From the NCBI GenBank assembly GCA_020746995.1, contig JAGPXD010000002.1, positions 4,650,001-4,714,000 of the forward strand: a DNA stretch of 64,000 nt, given 5' to 3'. The translations under genes and the position numbers were made by a program. This DNA is from Plectosphaerella cucumerina (taxonomy: Eukaryota > Ascomycota > Sordariomycetes > Glomerellales > Plectosphaerellaceae). Every line of letters starts with the position of its first letter. Within the stretch, counting starts at the first letter, position 1. Under the pieces are notes generated by a model. That model was given only the letters and a program-made list of their open reading frames with translations, was not told the origin of the DNA and searched no databases. Shown in pieces: positions 43,637 through 54,757 of this stretch.

Positions 43637-45769
43637 ATGGCGCCCCCGAACCCGGGCTGGAGGCCGGTCTATTCACAGGAGATTGAGAAGCGGCGAAGCG
43701 CAATGGCCATAATTGCCGATCGCCTTGTCAAATTCTATGTCGCGGGCACCGATTTGGAGCGCAAGATGCTTCGCGATCTGGCATTCAACAGTCTCGTTCT
43801 CAACGTCAACAAGACGGCATACAACAGGACCATCTTTCACGAGAACACCGGTCCGCTTTCCAAGGTTCTCCAGGGTACGAAATTTACCATTGAAGCCGCC
43901 ATCGCGTTCGCCATTCTTCAATCCCCGGCGAGGGCGAGGAGCCTCGCCCCCGGGAACGCGCTCATGGCCGCCATTGCCGACCGAGTTTCGAGATTGATAG
44001 GCGAAGACGGCAGGGATTGCTTCATCCCCGAGGGCTTCGAGAAAGAGGAAGAGGAGGCCCATACTGTCATCACCAAGGCCATGGCGCTTGACGCTCATTT
44101 CCGCTACTATGGCCGGCAGTTCGTCACTCGCGTCGAAGCAGCGGCACGGTTTCCAGCACCAGATGCCACGGGTTTCATTCCCGTCACAAGCGAGATGCGA
44201 TACAACATGCCCATTCTCTGTCCTGGCCAAGTCAAGGCAGAGGTAGACCTCCTGATGCTTTTCGAAAGCGACTGGAAGGAGTCTGATAACGGAGAACGAG
44301 AACTGGCGGATATCTTGGATGCTGCCAAGAAGCTTGCTGGCGAAAGTCGGGCTGTTGCCGATGCGTATCGCCTCATGAACCACGGAGAGAGCAAAGAGCA
44401 CCGAGAAAACGCTTTCGCTCTGCTCACCATCGTTTTCGCGTACGCGGAGATCAAGATCCTTGAGAACCACCAGGGTCTTTACCAGGCCATACACACCCGG
44501 GTCTTCAACGCCCGCCTACAGGCTCACATTGCCCAGCTAAAACAGAGCACTCGCCCTATTGTGTTCGGCCAGCAGAACGTCGACACCCAAAACCCGGCAA
44601 CATTCCGACATCACGCTTGGCGTGAACCCAGTACTCCGGGCACCGCTTGGGAGCAGTCACCAGGACAGCTCCCATACGCACCAGCGCCAGCTGTGGATGA
44701 TGGCGGACGTGTGATCGACATTGTCGATCCCGCTGAGCATTGGAAGAGAGTTCGGTTCGCCGACAATCGAACCAAGAACAGGACGAGAGAGAGAGACATC
44801 ATCGGGTTTCAACCTAATGATATCGATGCGGAACCCCTGGTAACAAGCGAGGCGATCGCGAACGAACTCGAAGCCCAACAGCCGAACATCAGTCTCCGGA
44901 GATGGGGAATTGACGAATCTCGAGACGTCGAGTTCCGATTTCAGTACGATCACGGTTTCACAGACGACAAGAAGCTGGTTTACAACAATACAGCCTTGCC
45001 TGCTAACCGCAACGAGGGAATGGACGAGATCGATGCGTCCATCACCTTGATTTTCGAGGCCCAGGGCAACAAGCCCATTGTCGTTGGTTCGAAGAAGGGG
45101 AAGTCAGTGGCCGCTGCTAACGCCGGGGATGAATCTCAAGCGAGCACGCCCGGGCCCGGGCCCGTGTCTGCGGACACGTCCACGGCCGAGAACGAGAACG
45201 AGACATCGAACACCGAAACAGCCAGCAAAGCGGCTCCGGGGATTGGGATTCAGCTGCCTCCCTCAAAGCCCGAGCCCAAGAAGAGAAAGGCGGCAGCGGA
45301 TACGGGATCCGGCGTCTCAGCCCCTACAGCCGCGAAGCGCAAGGCCATCGACGCCGAGATTCAGGAAAAGAATGCGGCTCTGGCGCACCACGCTGAGAAA
45401 ATCATGAAGTTGGACAAGAGAATCGAGGAACTGGAAACCCAGGCTGAAGCCCAGAAGCTCGTCATCAAGGAACGCGATACGCAAATTACAGATCTCACCG
45501 CCACTGTGGACGCGAAAGAGCGCGAGGTTCTGAGTGTACAATCCGAGCTGGGCTCATCCCATCTTGCGAACCAGCTTCTACAAACCAAGGCCAAGAACCT
45601 CGAGCGCGAGATGGAAAAGCTGAAGAGCGAGAACCAAAAGCTGGAGACCGCAAATGCTCAGTTGCGTGCACTCGACAAGCTGCGAATCATGCAGGATCAA
45701 CAAGCGCAGCAAAGCAAAACCACGACTCTTGAGATTCAGAAGCTAAGGGAGAGGATCTTTGGGGGATAG
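43637..45769 (+). CDS. Orphan protein with long C-terminal coiled coil
   Basis: A single-exon frame of 710 codons from the first ATG (MAPPNPGWRPVYSQEIEKRR); the frame is open a little further upstream without an ATG. Residues 1-310 are helical and look folded, with RKMLRDLAFNSLVLNVNKTA and ADAYRLMNHGESKEHRENA among the more structured parts. Residues 320-470 are mixed. Residues 485-580 are low-complexity (STPGPGPVSADTS, then PEPKKRKAAADTG with a possible nuclear signal). Residues 585-710 form a strong coiled coil with regular heptads (IMKLDKRIEELETQAEAQKL). No enzyme motif was recognised. It could be a DNA- or chromatin-associated structural protein, but the sequence does not decide. It lies about 290 bases beyond the tandem array. 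Confidence 0.75.
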   Translation: MAPPNPGWRPVYSQEIEKRRSAMAIIADRLVKFYVAGTDLERKMLRDLAFNSLVLNVNKTAYNRTIFHENTGPLSKVLQGTKFTIEAAIAFAILQSPARARSLAPGNALMAAIADRVSRLIGEDGRDCFIPEGFEKEEEEAHTVITKAMALDAHFRYYGRQFVTRVEAAARFPAPDATGFIPVTSEMRYNMPILCPGQVKAEVDLLMLFESDWKESDNGERELADILDAAKKLAGESRAVADAYRLMNHGESKEHRENAFALLTIVFAYAEIKILENHQGLYQAIHTRVFNARLQAHIAQLKQSTRPIVFGQQNVDTQNPATFRHHAWREPSTPGTAWEQSPGQLPYAPAPAVDDGGRVIDIVDPAEHWKRVRFADNRTKNRTRERDIIGFQPNDIDAEPLVTSEAIANELEAQQPNISLRRWGIDESRDVEFRFQYDHGFTDDKKLVYNNTALPANRNEGMDEIDASITLIFEAQGNKPIVVGSKKGKSVAAANAGDESQASTPGPGPVSADTSTAENENETSNTETASKAAPGIGIQLPPSKPEPKKRKAAADTGSGVSAPTAAKRKAIDAEIQEKNAALAHHAEKIMKLDKRIEELETQAEAQKLVIKERDTQITDLTATVDAKEREVLSVQSELGSSHLANQLLQTKAKNLEREMEKLKSENQKLETANAQLRALDKLRIMQDQQAQQSKTTTLEIQKLRERIFGG

Positions 45770-46797
45770 AGGCCGTGAACGCTCAGGCCGATACTGTGTA
45801 ATGAGGCGGCTTTCCTGTCAGGGAATCGGAGAACGGCTGCTTTTGATTTCAGGGGTTGGGGATTGCGGTTCACGTGGTTTGCTTTCGAGTTCTGGGATTT
45901 GCGCATTGCGATTGATGATGTTGCTACATGGCTAGGTAGTCTATCGAGAAGCAGTGGGACAACCGGGGCATCTGTCGTCCGCTGGCCATTTCGTACCTTT
46001 GTTCAATCTCATCCTCGCAACCTCCAGTCTAATCCGGGTAATACAAGTTGTCTGTCAGAGTTGGGTTTTGGACCGCAAGCCAGGGCCATCTGGCTCGCCA
46101 GAATCTCCACACCAAACTGGGCCAAGTGAAGCAGGCTCAGAACAGGCTGAGAATCAAGATGGAGGATGGCTGTGTCCCGTCTGTTTGGTTCGAGTGGTGA
46201 CAGTGACATGTAGCCATTGGAGCATGTCGACACCGAGGGTCTTGGTTGACAGGGCAAGTTAGTCGACACATGAAGTGATTTCACGTCACAACAGATTAGT
46301 CGTCAATATAAACCGAACCACAATGCTGCAGATCATCTCTTAACGAGTAGATCTGTCTACTTGAACGTATCCGACTGTATTCCCGTCCGCTGAGGCGATG
46401 GCACCCAGGTCCCTCTATCATGTCCCCCCCATTCGACGTCAGCAGCTCAAGTCGACCCTCGGTTCTTATCATCTTGGCAATCTTCACCTGCCCCAGACGG
46501 ATCGATCATACGGCCTGTGCCCATTGTTTACTTGCTCCGGTTTCTTGGCTGACCGAACATCGCGGGGATTGATTGGGTCACCGCCCCATGAACCCACCAC
46601 ACCCGCACTCGCGATGAGGTCACATTTACAGGGGCCGACCTGATGGCGAGTATATCATCCATGTTCCATCTCGAGGTTTGGGGAAGGATTCGAGACAATT
46701 GCTTGTCAATTTAAGAGATTTCATACATTAAATTTGAAGACGTGGTACCAAGCTCATCAACTCGACGCTCCGACTTGTTTCGCACATACCATTCAAT
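45770..46797. other. Intergenic region
   Basis: About 1 kb without a supported gene. Short ORFs around 45.9-46.6 kb lack resemblance to proteins. It becomes AT-richer close to the next start codon. Confidence 0.5.
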
Positions 46798-47297
46798 ATG
46801 ACCTCAAACGTACCGACGAACACCACGGCTGTGAGTAGCGAGGCAAGCAGGTGACGATGATGAAAGATACTGACCGTCGTCAGGCTGCTGCTGGGCAAAC
46901 AACCTCTTCACGAGGACACGGCGCAGCCCCTCCCGCCGCTGCAGACTCGACGCAGTCCTCGACCGCATCGGCCTTGATCGACTCCATCAACGCCTCAGCC
47001 CGCATGCACCAGCCCCCTCGCGGCATTGGCAAGCACTCGCACCCCGGCTCCGGCCCGTCGTCCGGCCTGACCATCGGAAACATCATGGACGACAGCGGCC
47101 TTGCTCCGGGAAAGGGTCCACGCCAGACAAACGCTTCTGGGGTGCCGCCGGCGGCCGCCAATCCTGCCGAGACATCGACGGCGGCGACCCTGACGGATTC
47201 GAGTGTTGCGTCTTCCAGAATCAACCACAACCCGCAGGCTGCCAACGAGCCGGCACTTGGAAGTGTGACGGATGAGCGGCAGCTGCGGCGGGACTAG
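46798..47297 (+). CDS. Small hypothetical protein with internal duplication
   Basis: Two exons (46798-46830, 46884-47297) with a 53-nt intron (donor GTGAGT, branch ACTGAC, acceptor CGTCAG) encode 148 aa. The product is rich in Ala, Ser, Thr and Gly and probably disordered. Two similar segments, PPAAADSTQSSTASALIDSI at about residues 27-46 and PPAAANPAETSTAATLTDSS at about 100-119, indicate an internal duplication. Between them lies HSHPGSGPSSGLTIGNIMDD. No signal peptide or known domain. Good splice signals and C/G-ending codons support a real gene, but function is unknown. Confidence 0.6.
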
Positions 47298-50200
47298 GGT
47301 GGACGTCCGAGGCCGGTAGTGGGCAGTGTATGAGGAGAGTGACTTAAGACTGGAGAATGGCCTGCTGCTGAGTTAGCGGCATATCTAAGAACCTGTTCAG
47401 TGTCTAGACGATGAGATATGATTCCTTTTATCGTCACTCAGCCATGTTTGAGAGTGGATTTTGCCGCATCAGTGACAGTAATGAGAAGTCTCGATGTAGT
47501 GGACAGACGAGATAGCCAATCATTAGCCTCACAGGGTCATCGAGGAAGCATGTCGGTCACCAGACAGGTTAATCGTCCCCTTAGGTTGATCGTCCACTTA
47601 GGGTAATCGTCCGCTTAGGTTCAGTCGACGAGGCAGGTCAGTCGGCAACCAGTCGATCACGGTCTGCCGACGACCTGCTGCGTCAACCGACCATGCTGCA
47701 AGTGTCAAGTCGGAGCCGTCATATGCATGGCATCAGGCTCCCTCCCTTCCGCGAAGACTTGCCAGTTATTCGTGGGGATCGTCGTGTCTCGCCTCCTCGT
47801 TCGGCCGCGCCAAGACAACTTTTGACACGCAAATCCAGCTCTAGTCTCGTGTCAGCCTCGTGGCACAGAAGCCTAGGTCCATCATCACATATCGAAAGCC
47901 AGCGGCCCAGCCAGCACCCGACACAAGGTTATTGTCTGCCACGTGCAAGGGAGCCACGCTCGGCACAGACCAATGCTAGGCTGGCTGTAAACGAAACGAG
48001 ACATTGCTCTCCCCTCGCCACTGGGCGAGCCCCTGCCTTCCTCGAGGGCGGGCGAGACGGGTGGTCGCACGACGTGCGGCGCCGACCTCTCAGGGGCCGA
48101 CGCCCGAGCGCCGATGCCGCACTCGCAGGCCGGCCGCCTCCCGTGGCGGCGGGCTGGAGCCAATGACGGCTAGTATGAAGCGAAGCGCATACCCGGTGCA
48201 ATGGTAGAGTGCCTGAGATCGCCTCGAGGCAAGGGGGACGGGGTACGAGGGAGATGGGCTCGCCTCACGAGTAGTCCGTCTTCCAGCCCCCTCCCGTGGC
48301 CATTCATGCAGCTAGCCGGGTCCCACGTCGCGCAGAATGACGGGAAGAATCTTTGCCTCCTCTCAGGGAAGCTAGGTGCAGTAGCCGCTGACGTCCGAAT
48401 ATGTAGGCCTTGCATCGAAGAGCTCGACGGGAAGCCAGCCGGCCATCCCTTGCTTCGAGCTCATGTCGAGTCTGCATGGCCGACCTGCCCTGGCAGGAGT
48501 GAAGAAAGGCGTTCTCGTGTCGAGTCGTCCCGCAGGGAAACATGTTTACTTTTCCACCGACGGTGTGCATCAGGTGTGTTTGCACGAGGCACACGCGTGG
48601 CAGCCATGAGCGCTTGGTCTTCTCCGCGACGGTCACCCTGCGCTGGACTCGCTCAATTGAACATCGCGCAATCGTGAGCATGGAGTCAGCTAGCCGTTGA
48701 GAAGGCAGCTGCAATTCCCGTTCGGACGATCATCAAATCAACAAATCTCTCACCTGCATGGTGGTAGATGCGGTGGCAGGCCCGGCTGGCAGTCGGCAGC
48801 AGCAGAGGCCATGCAGAACGCATACTCGATCGAGAAGCCCTACCTGTGTCGGACAGATCGAGAGAGGTGCATTCAGTCATAATTCGAAGAGCTTGCGAGA
48901 GCGGCCCATCTGGACATCGCGCGCATCCTCGAACCCCCACATGATTGAGGTTCGCAGCTTGGAGCTCGCCATAAGCCCTGTCGAGGTCATTATCATCTTT
49001 GGGTCTGTGCGGTGGGCGTTGTGTGATATATGACAGGAGAGGCTCAAGGTGGCGGGGCCCGGAGCCGGCTCCCCTCCTTTGGCCCACCAGCAGCAGCGAC
49101 TTGCTTTTGCAAAGGCATCCGAAAGCCAGGCAGGGCATCGAAAACAATGATGTCTAGGCCAGTGTACGCGGAAACCCACCAGGGTCGGGGAAGGCCCGCG
49201 ATCAGACCGATGATAACCATGTCCAATCCCTGTGACCTGCGCAGGGAAGCAGTCGTACTCGCATATGGTGCTCCAGCGGGGGTCTTCAGGAACGGTATGG
49301 CTGCAAGATGTGCCTGGACCTGCGGGGCGAGAGCAGCCGGGCGGGCAACTTGGTTCTCAGCCAGCAAGCTTCTGTGGCCAAGCGACTAGAAGCAGAAGGC
49401 ATCGCCGGCTGGAATGCTGTTCCACGTGAGAACGAACCGTCATTTCTTCTCCGGGTCGTGTGAGCAACCAAGCGCGGACTGGACGGCCAGCCAACCACGC
49501 TCGGGAAAGCGGGGGTTCGCCGACGTCGAGGTGCAATGCTGTCGCACCGGCGCCGGCGCTGGCAAAGCAGGGAGAAGAAGCTGCGAATGTGGACGGACGA
49601 GCTTGGTGATTAGTGATGGCCTGGCTAGACATCACATTACGGCGGCGCCAGAGACGTACTCGGTGGATGCTACACTCTAATCGTTCTGATAATTGCCAGG
49701 TGGCTCTCACTGGCGTTCAGGCTTGGTGGGATGGACCGTGTTGACAGGGATTTACTCGGGGAGGGGGCCGACGCTGGCCAGGCCTGGCCTCCCTGTGGCC
49801 CTTGTGTGACGGCTGAGGCGCCCAGCCTGGGGAGACTGGAGGGACCCTAGGGTTTATTGATTTTGAGATCGTTGCTTTTTCTGGTCTGCCCCGATGGAGG
49901 GTTCCGCTGGCGGCGGGGAAAGAAAGTGGCGACAAGGACTCGAGAGTCAAGTGACGTGGAGGGTCGTGTTCTGGTGGTTGGGTCTGCTCTTGGAAACGTG
50001 TAGCCGGCTGTCTGTCCCAGCAGGGCAGGCTCTCATCTGTCTGAGACCAAGCGCAGCCTTGGTCTGAGAAATGAAGGCGTCGCACGGGACTGATGGGATA
50101 AGAAAGATGGATGTACGGGTACGAGGCAAGGCGAGGTCCAGCTTGATCGCTCCCTTCCGCCCGGCCGGTGTTTCGTGCTGCCGTCCGCTATGCGCCCTGG

Positions 50201-51505
50201 GGACGCGGACGATGTGTCGTGCGTGTGCGATGGATACCCATTCACCATGGTGGCGGCACCGCGTCTTCGACTTCATCTGATCGGCGCGGGCAAGTCGGGC
50301 TCGTGGAGGTCTCTTGCATGCGTTGTTTATCTGTAGTACCCAGCTGTCAGACAGCCAGACCCATCGGTCTGATCTCTCGCGCAGGCGGAAGATCTCTCGA
50401 TCCTGCGGGTCGAGTGCAATGGCGGAGTCTGAACAGGCATGGTGGTTGCAGGCGGGCAGCGACAGAACAGCAGCAGCTGGATCCCGGCTTGCCCGGCTCG
50501 CATACGGGTTCGTCGCCTCTGGAAAAGACTGGCCAGGCAGACAGGAAAGGCGGGACGGACGTGGTTTGTTCTTCCGAGTCCAGCGGGGGGCGCGGGAGGA
50601 GAGGCCGCAGGTGAAGTGGAGGGGATGTGATGCGGTGGGAGAGACAGGCGTCGGGAAAAGCAACGAGGTGGACGACTAGGGATGCCCTTGGCGACGTTGA
50701 AGCGGGTGGTGGTGACTTTCAGGGATCCGAGTCCGTGCGGTGCAGCGGCCGTGCGCACACTGTCAACGTGCCCTAGAGAGGTACTAGCAGTGGCAGACAG
50801 TTGACACTGGACCTCCCGTCTGCCGTGCCGTCCGCCCACTGATAGACAGTGCCATGGTCCGAAAAGGGGACTGTGCGCCGACGCCGGGCGTTGAACATCA
50901 AACGTCAAGATGGGAAGGCGGCAAGGGCCCGCGGCCGTGACCTGCACCTTCCCTGGATTGCTACTGCAGCTTGCGTGCGGGCAGCAGCCTCTGACTGCCC
51001 GCACCACAGTGGATAGACATGGAAGACCCGCTGGGCCCCATGCCGGGCGCCGGTCGCCGGGGCCCCCGATGCTCAGATGCCGACTGGCTGCCCCCGGTGC
51101 TGTTGCTGAGGTGCGTCTGGAGACGAATTGCTTCTTGTCATGTGCCTAGTGCGAACCCGCCTTCGCCTACCCAGCAGAGAGAGACATTACGGGGACCTGG
51201 GCCACCACCACGTCCGTTGCTGGTCCGGCCAGGGCCTGGAATGTGAGGAAATGGGATACCCTGAAAAGAGGTGCGTCACGTCACTCCCGTTGCTATCCTC
51301 GGGCTGGCTCGGGAAGGAAAGAGAAAGGAAAAAGGACCTGGGAGCACGGGACACGTCTGTTGTGTGGGAATCACTCGGAAAGATACTTGTACTTCTGTTT
51401 CAACCCTGCCCTGCCCTGCCCCTCCGAGTCCGCCTTCACTCCTCCCCCCTCGAGGCTCGGACCCCGATCTGAACAGACCTGGACCTTGACTTGCGCTCCT
51501 TCCTC
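47298..51505. other. 4.2 kb gene-free region
   Basis: Many overlapping ORFs of 60-240 codons on both strands, all of skewed composition (Arg-, Pro- and Ser-rich) and none recognisable. Short direct repeats occur at 47.57 kb. No tRNA, rRNA or transposon signal was seen. Confidence 0.45.
47568..47618 (+). repeat. 17-bp tandem repeat, three copies
   Basis: Three adjacent 17-bp units read GTTAATCGTCCCCTTAG, GTTGATCGTCCACTTAG and GGTAATCGTCCGCTTAG, followed by a diverging partial copy. Confidence 0.85.
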
Positions 51506-52551
51506 CTCGCTCTCTGACGTCGAATATCATTGCGCGCCTGCTGTTGCCCGCAAACCCATGCTCAAGATTCCCTGTACCCCCCGAGATTGCTCCTGCTCCT
51601 CAGGCACGAAGCCTTTGTTCTTGCCTCCTTCCCGTTACAACCAGGCGTAGAGAACTCCTTCCTTCCTGCAAACTTCTTCAACGTTGCCCAAGAAAGAAAA
51701 AAGACCATCAACCCTGTATCAGGCGTATTCACAATCTTGGCCTCGAAATTCGAGCCCTCTCCAAAGAAAGGCCGCGTTCCTGCCGTTGCCCTCGACTCGA
51801 CTTACACAGAAACCAACCCGCTCGCCTGGAAACCTCAGGTCACAACAACCGGTCACTTTCTCGACCACAACCACAAGGCCGGGCCTGTGCTCCCCCCTTT
51901 CATCAACTCCCACCCTCGATCAGCAACCGCCGTCCCTCCTGTTTCCTTGTGTATCACCGGCTCTACCACCCCAGAGGAAGAAGAATCGCTCAGGGGCCGA
52001 ACAGGACGACGACATTGGTTCCAGCGCACACCACCCACTCGAGACACCCTCGTCCTCCCTGTCTCATTCCCTCCCTTGGCCCGCCTCCACGCTCGTCACC
52101 TCGAGACAAGCAAGACCTGGCCCCCAGCTCAAAAGGACAAGAAGACCACACGCCGCCTGTGCCCGCGCCCACGGCCGTGTGCCACCACAGGACCCTTCCA
52201 CAAGCTGCTGCCCCCGAGCAGAGCACCCGCCCACGGTGCCTCCTCTGGTCGCCCTCCCCCGTTCCACGCATTCCAGTCCCGACCTCGCACACCTTGGTTC
52301 GCCGGCTACCACTACCACCCAGCTCCCCCCCAAATCTGACCCAGACCTGTACGTCCCAAGCGGCATGTCGCAGACCGAATAAAACCTCCTGGTTGCGCAC
52401 ACCGTCCTCCCTTGGCCCGAGAGACCTACCTGCAACACGCGACGCTGACACAACGAACCCAGTCAAATCGTTTTCCGCAGCAAAGACGAAGACTCGCTAC
52501 CCCGGAGCATCTTGCTATAAGGAGCAACCATCGAGATCGCGCGGCGTCGAC
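51506..52551 (+). other. C-rich, stop-free leader upstream of the 563-aa protein
   Basis: The frame of the downstream CDS stays open for 336 codons before its first ATG at 52552, and a second plus frame is open for 270 codons over much of the same stretch. The translations are Pro/Arg/Ser-rich and low in complexity, so the simplest reading is a C-rich 5' leader with few T-starting stops. An unannotated leader intron or non-AUG N-terminal extension cannot be excluded. Confidence 0.5.
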
Positions 52552-54243
52552 ATGACATCCAGCGGCCGTAACCGCCTGGAGAGGCTCTTCTCCAAACGCA
52601 AGACGTCGGTGCCCACGACCAGCGTCGACCTCATGCCCTCAGCCGAGTTCGACCACCAAGCAAGGGCCACCGCCAGCACCGACGAGAGCCTCTTCCCGCC
52701 CCCGTCCTTCCTCCGCCCCAAGGGCGCTCGCATGGTCGCGAGAGATGAGTCGACCTCGAGCAACCCCGGCGCCGAACGCGCTCAGAGCCTTCCCGAGGCC
52801 CAATCCGAGCGGGTGTCCATTCACTCGCCCAACCCTAGCAACGCCAGCACCGGCGACATCAACTGTCCGCCGACGAGATCAGCATCCCTGATCCACCGCA
52901 GGAAAGAACTGCACCACATGGCGAGCCTGCACGACTTCAGATTCCCCATGCCGCCCACGACGAGGAGCCCCAGCAAAGCACCATCCTCCCCTACGGCATC
53001 ATCGTGTGCCTCCCCCAGGGTCATCGCCTCGTACCGTGGCAGGACTCTCGACCACAGACACAGCTCAGCGCTTTCTCACACTAGGCTCCAGACGCCTCCC
53101 TCGTCAGACCACGAAGACAGCTCGTCCCTGCGAGGGATACCCAAGACACAATTCCTGCCCCACGGCGCTGCGACGACAGGCCTGCCGACTCCGGCAGCCT
53201 CGCCGGAGATGAAGCCGGCGATCGCCTCGCCGAGGGACTCGGACATCCTCTTGGCAAGAAAACGGAGCAAATTCGCCCCACTGCGGCGCCGCAAGGAGGA
53301 GAAGGCCGCCGGTCTGCGGCGTGCACAGTCGCACGCAAATCTCGTCATCCCCAAAGACATCCTGCTCCCCAAGCCGGTGCTCAAGGGGGTGGACGTGACG
53401 GATTTCTTCGACCTGGACGATGAAGACCTTGCCGAGGAGGTGGAGGAGCCGACCGAACCCAATACCCCAGTCGATGGGGGAGACACCATGAGTGCCTCAG
53501 CCGAGTGCCCGGCCACGCCTGCATCCTCAAAGAGGTCATCGGGCAGCACAACCATCTCGGATCCTATTGCTGACACGGCAGCCCACGGTGCCGTGCAGGC
53601 TGCGAGGATTGCCGCGAAACACAAGTTCGACCTGGTGTACATTGTCAACCTCTGGCCGGAGAAGTCGGATGTCGAGTCGCGGAGCTCGGGATCAACACCT
53701 GGCTGCTCGCGAAGGAACAGCGCAGCAAGCTCTCTCTTGGGCTCGGCGGACGGTACCATAATCGAGACGGCGTCGGGAATGACGGGCCGGCTACTGGCCG
53801 CCTATGGCCTTTCCACCGCAGCCAGTCCCTTCCGCATCTCGGCCGGCGTCCACGCGAAGATCCTGAGGCACCAGAGCTGGATCGAATACCGAAGCAGCGA
53901 CGCGACGCCGGGCGAGTTCTCACGAGGCTATGGCCATGCCTTCCACACCAGCAAAGTCAAGGCCCCGAACTCCCCGACCCCAGGCGATGGCGACGACTCG
54001 GTTTCAGTTAGGCAATCCGAGAACGACCGAGGCATTGTCTTCGCTGCGTACAGACAACCCGGGCCTGATGGCAAAACGAAAGGATGCACCCCGGCCGAGC
54101 TCAAGGAGCTGCGGGCGGACGCAGAGGACCTGATAGATATGCTGATCGCCATTCACAAGGCAAAGCGGCGACGGGACCCGACGGCGCACCTGTCCATGGG
54201 TTTCGATGTGGGACCGATGCCGGACATGTGCTTGTCAAGATGA
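52552..54243 (+). CDS. Conserved-looking hypothetical protein with disordered N-terminal half
   Basis: A single exon of 563 codons, started at the first in-frame ATG (MTSSGRNRLERLFSKRKTSV). Residues 1-330 are Ser/Pro-rich and probably disordered, with a basic patch (RKRSKFAPLRRRKEEKAAGL) that may be a nuclear signal and an acidic patch (FFDLDDEDLAEEVEE). The C-terminal part from about 345 looks folded: HKFDLVYIVNLWP, MTGRLLAAYGL, FRISAGVHAKILRHQSWIEY, GIVFAAYR and a final helix LRADAEDLIDMLIAIHKAKR. No named family was recognised. Clean codon bias in the C-terminal part supports a real gene. No membrane segment or signal peptide. Confidence 0.75.
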   Translation: MTSSGRNRLERLFSKRKTSVPTTSVDLMPSAEFDHQARATASTDESLFPPPSFLRPKGARMVARDESTSSNPGAERAQSLPEAQSERVSIHSPNPSNASTGDINCPPTRSASLIHRRKELHHMASLHDFRFPMPPTTRSPSKAPSSPTASSCASPRVIASYRGRTLDHRHSSALSHTRLQTPPSSDHEDSSSLRGIPKTQFLPHGAATTGLPTPAASPEMKPAIASPRDSDILLARKRSKFAPLRRRKEEKAAGLRRAQSHANLVIPKDILLPKPVLKGVDVTDFFDLDDEDLAEEVEEPTEPNTPVDGGDTMSASAECPATPASSKRSSGSTTISDPIADTAAHGAVQAARIAAKHKFDLVYIVNLWPEKSDVESRSSGSTPGCSRRNSAASSLLGSADGTIIETASGMTGRLLAAYGLSTAASPFRISAGVHAKILRHQSWIEYRSSDATPGEFSRGYGHAFHTSKVKAPNSPTPGDGDDSVSVRQSENDRGIVFAAYRQPGPDGKTKGCTPAELKELRADAEDLIDMLIAIHKAKRRRDPTAHLSMGFDVGPMPDMCLSR

Positions 54244-54326
54244 CCTTCTTGGGGAGGGAGTGGAAGACGGGGTAATGATTTTTGATGGAAAGGACGGTCG
54301 GGTTCTTCTTTTCGGCGGGCTCAGGC

Positions 54327-54342
54327 GATTGATTGATTGATT
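54327..54342 (+). repeat. GATT microsatellite
   Basis: Four perfect GATT copies. Confidence 0.85.
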
Positions 54343-54405
54343 GTTTGCGAGTTGTGTCCGCACTCTAGATACCTTTTTGACGCAGCATCGGGGGAGATAC
54401 CCCCT

Positions 54406-54430
54406 GAGATGAGATGAGATGAGACGAGAC
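54406..54430 (+). repeat. GAGAT/GAGAC 5-bp repeat
   Basis: Three GAGAT copies followed by two GAGAC copies. Confidence 0.85.
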
Positions 54431-54757
54431 GAGGGACGGATGAGGTTGGGAATGAATGAAAACACTGGTGATAATACCAAAGCGCACCTTGCCATCCGGT
54501 CCAGTCTGTATGCGTGTGGCGGTGTTGAGTGATGAAGCCACGTTGCGAACGCCACAATGACGTTGCCACTTGCCGTTCCTGACTGAGGGATGACTTGGCG
54601 GAGCGTCGCGAAGGCGAGGACCTAGCACATCACATACCTTTGACAACTCCTCGACCCAAGACTGCTTTCCTCCTCTCTTGACCTTGAACCTCGATTCCTT
54701 CCGAAAAGAAACAACTCACCTCTTGTCCTTCGACTCGTTCCCAACAAAGAGTTCAAC

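Larger units (their letters stand above)
54244..54757. other. Intergenic region with microsatellites
   Basis: 514 bases between the 563-aa gene and the small J-protein gene; contains two short tandem repeats and no gene. Confidence 0.5.

Noticed and set aside
51530..52339. 269-codon plus-strand ORF
   Set aside because: Overlaps the stop-free leader of the 563-aa gene in another frame; low-complexity translation.
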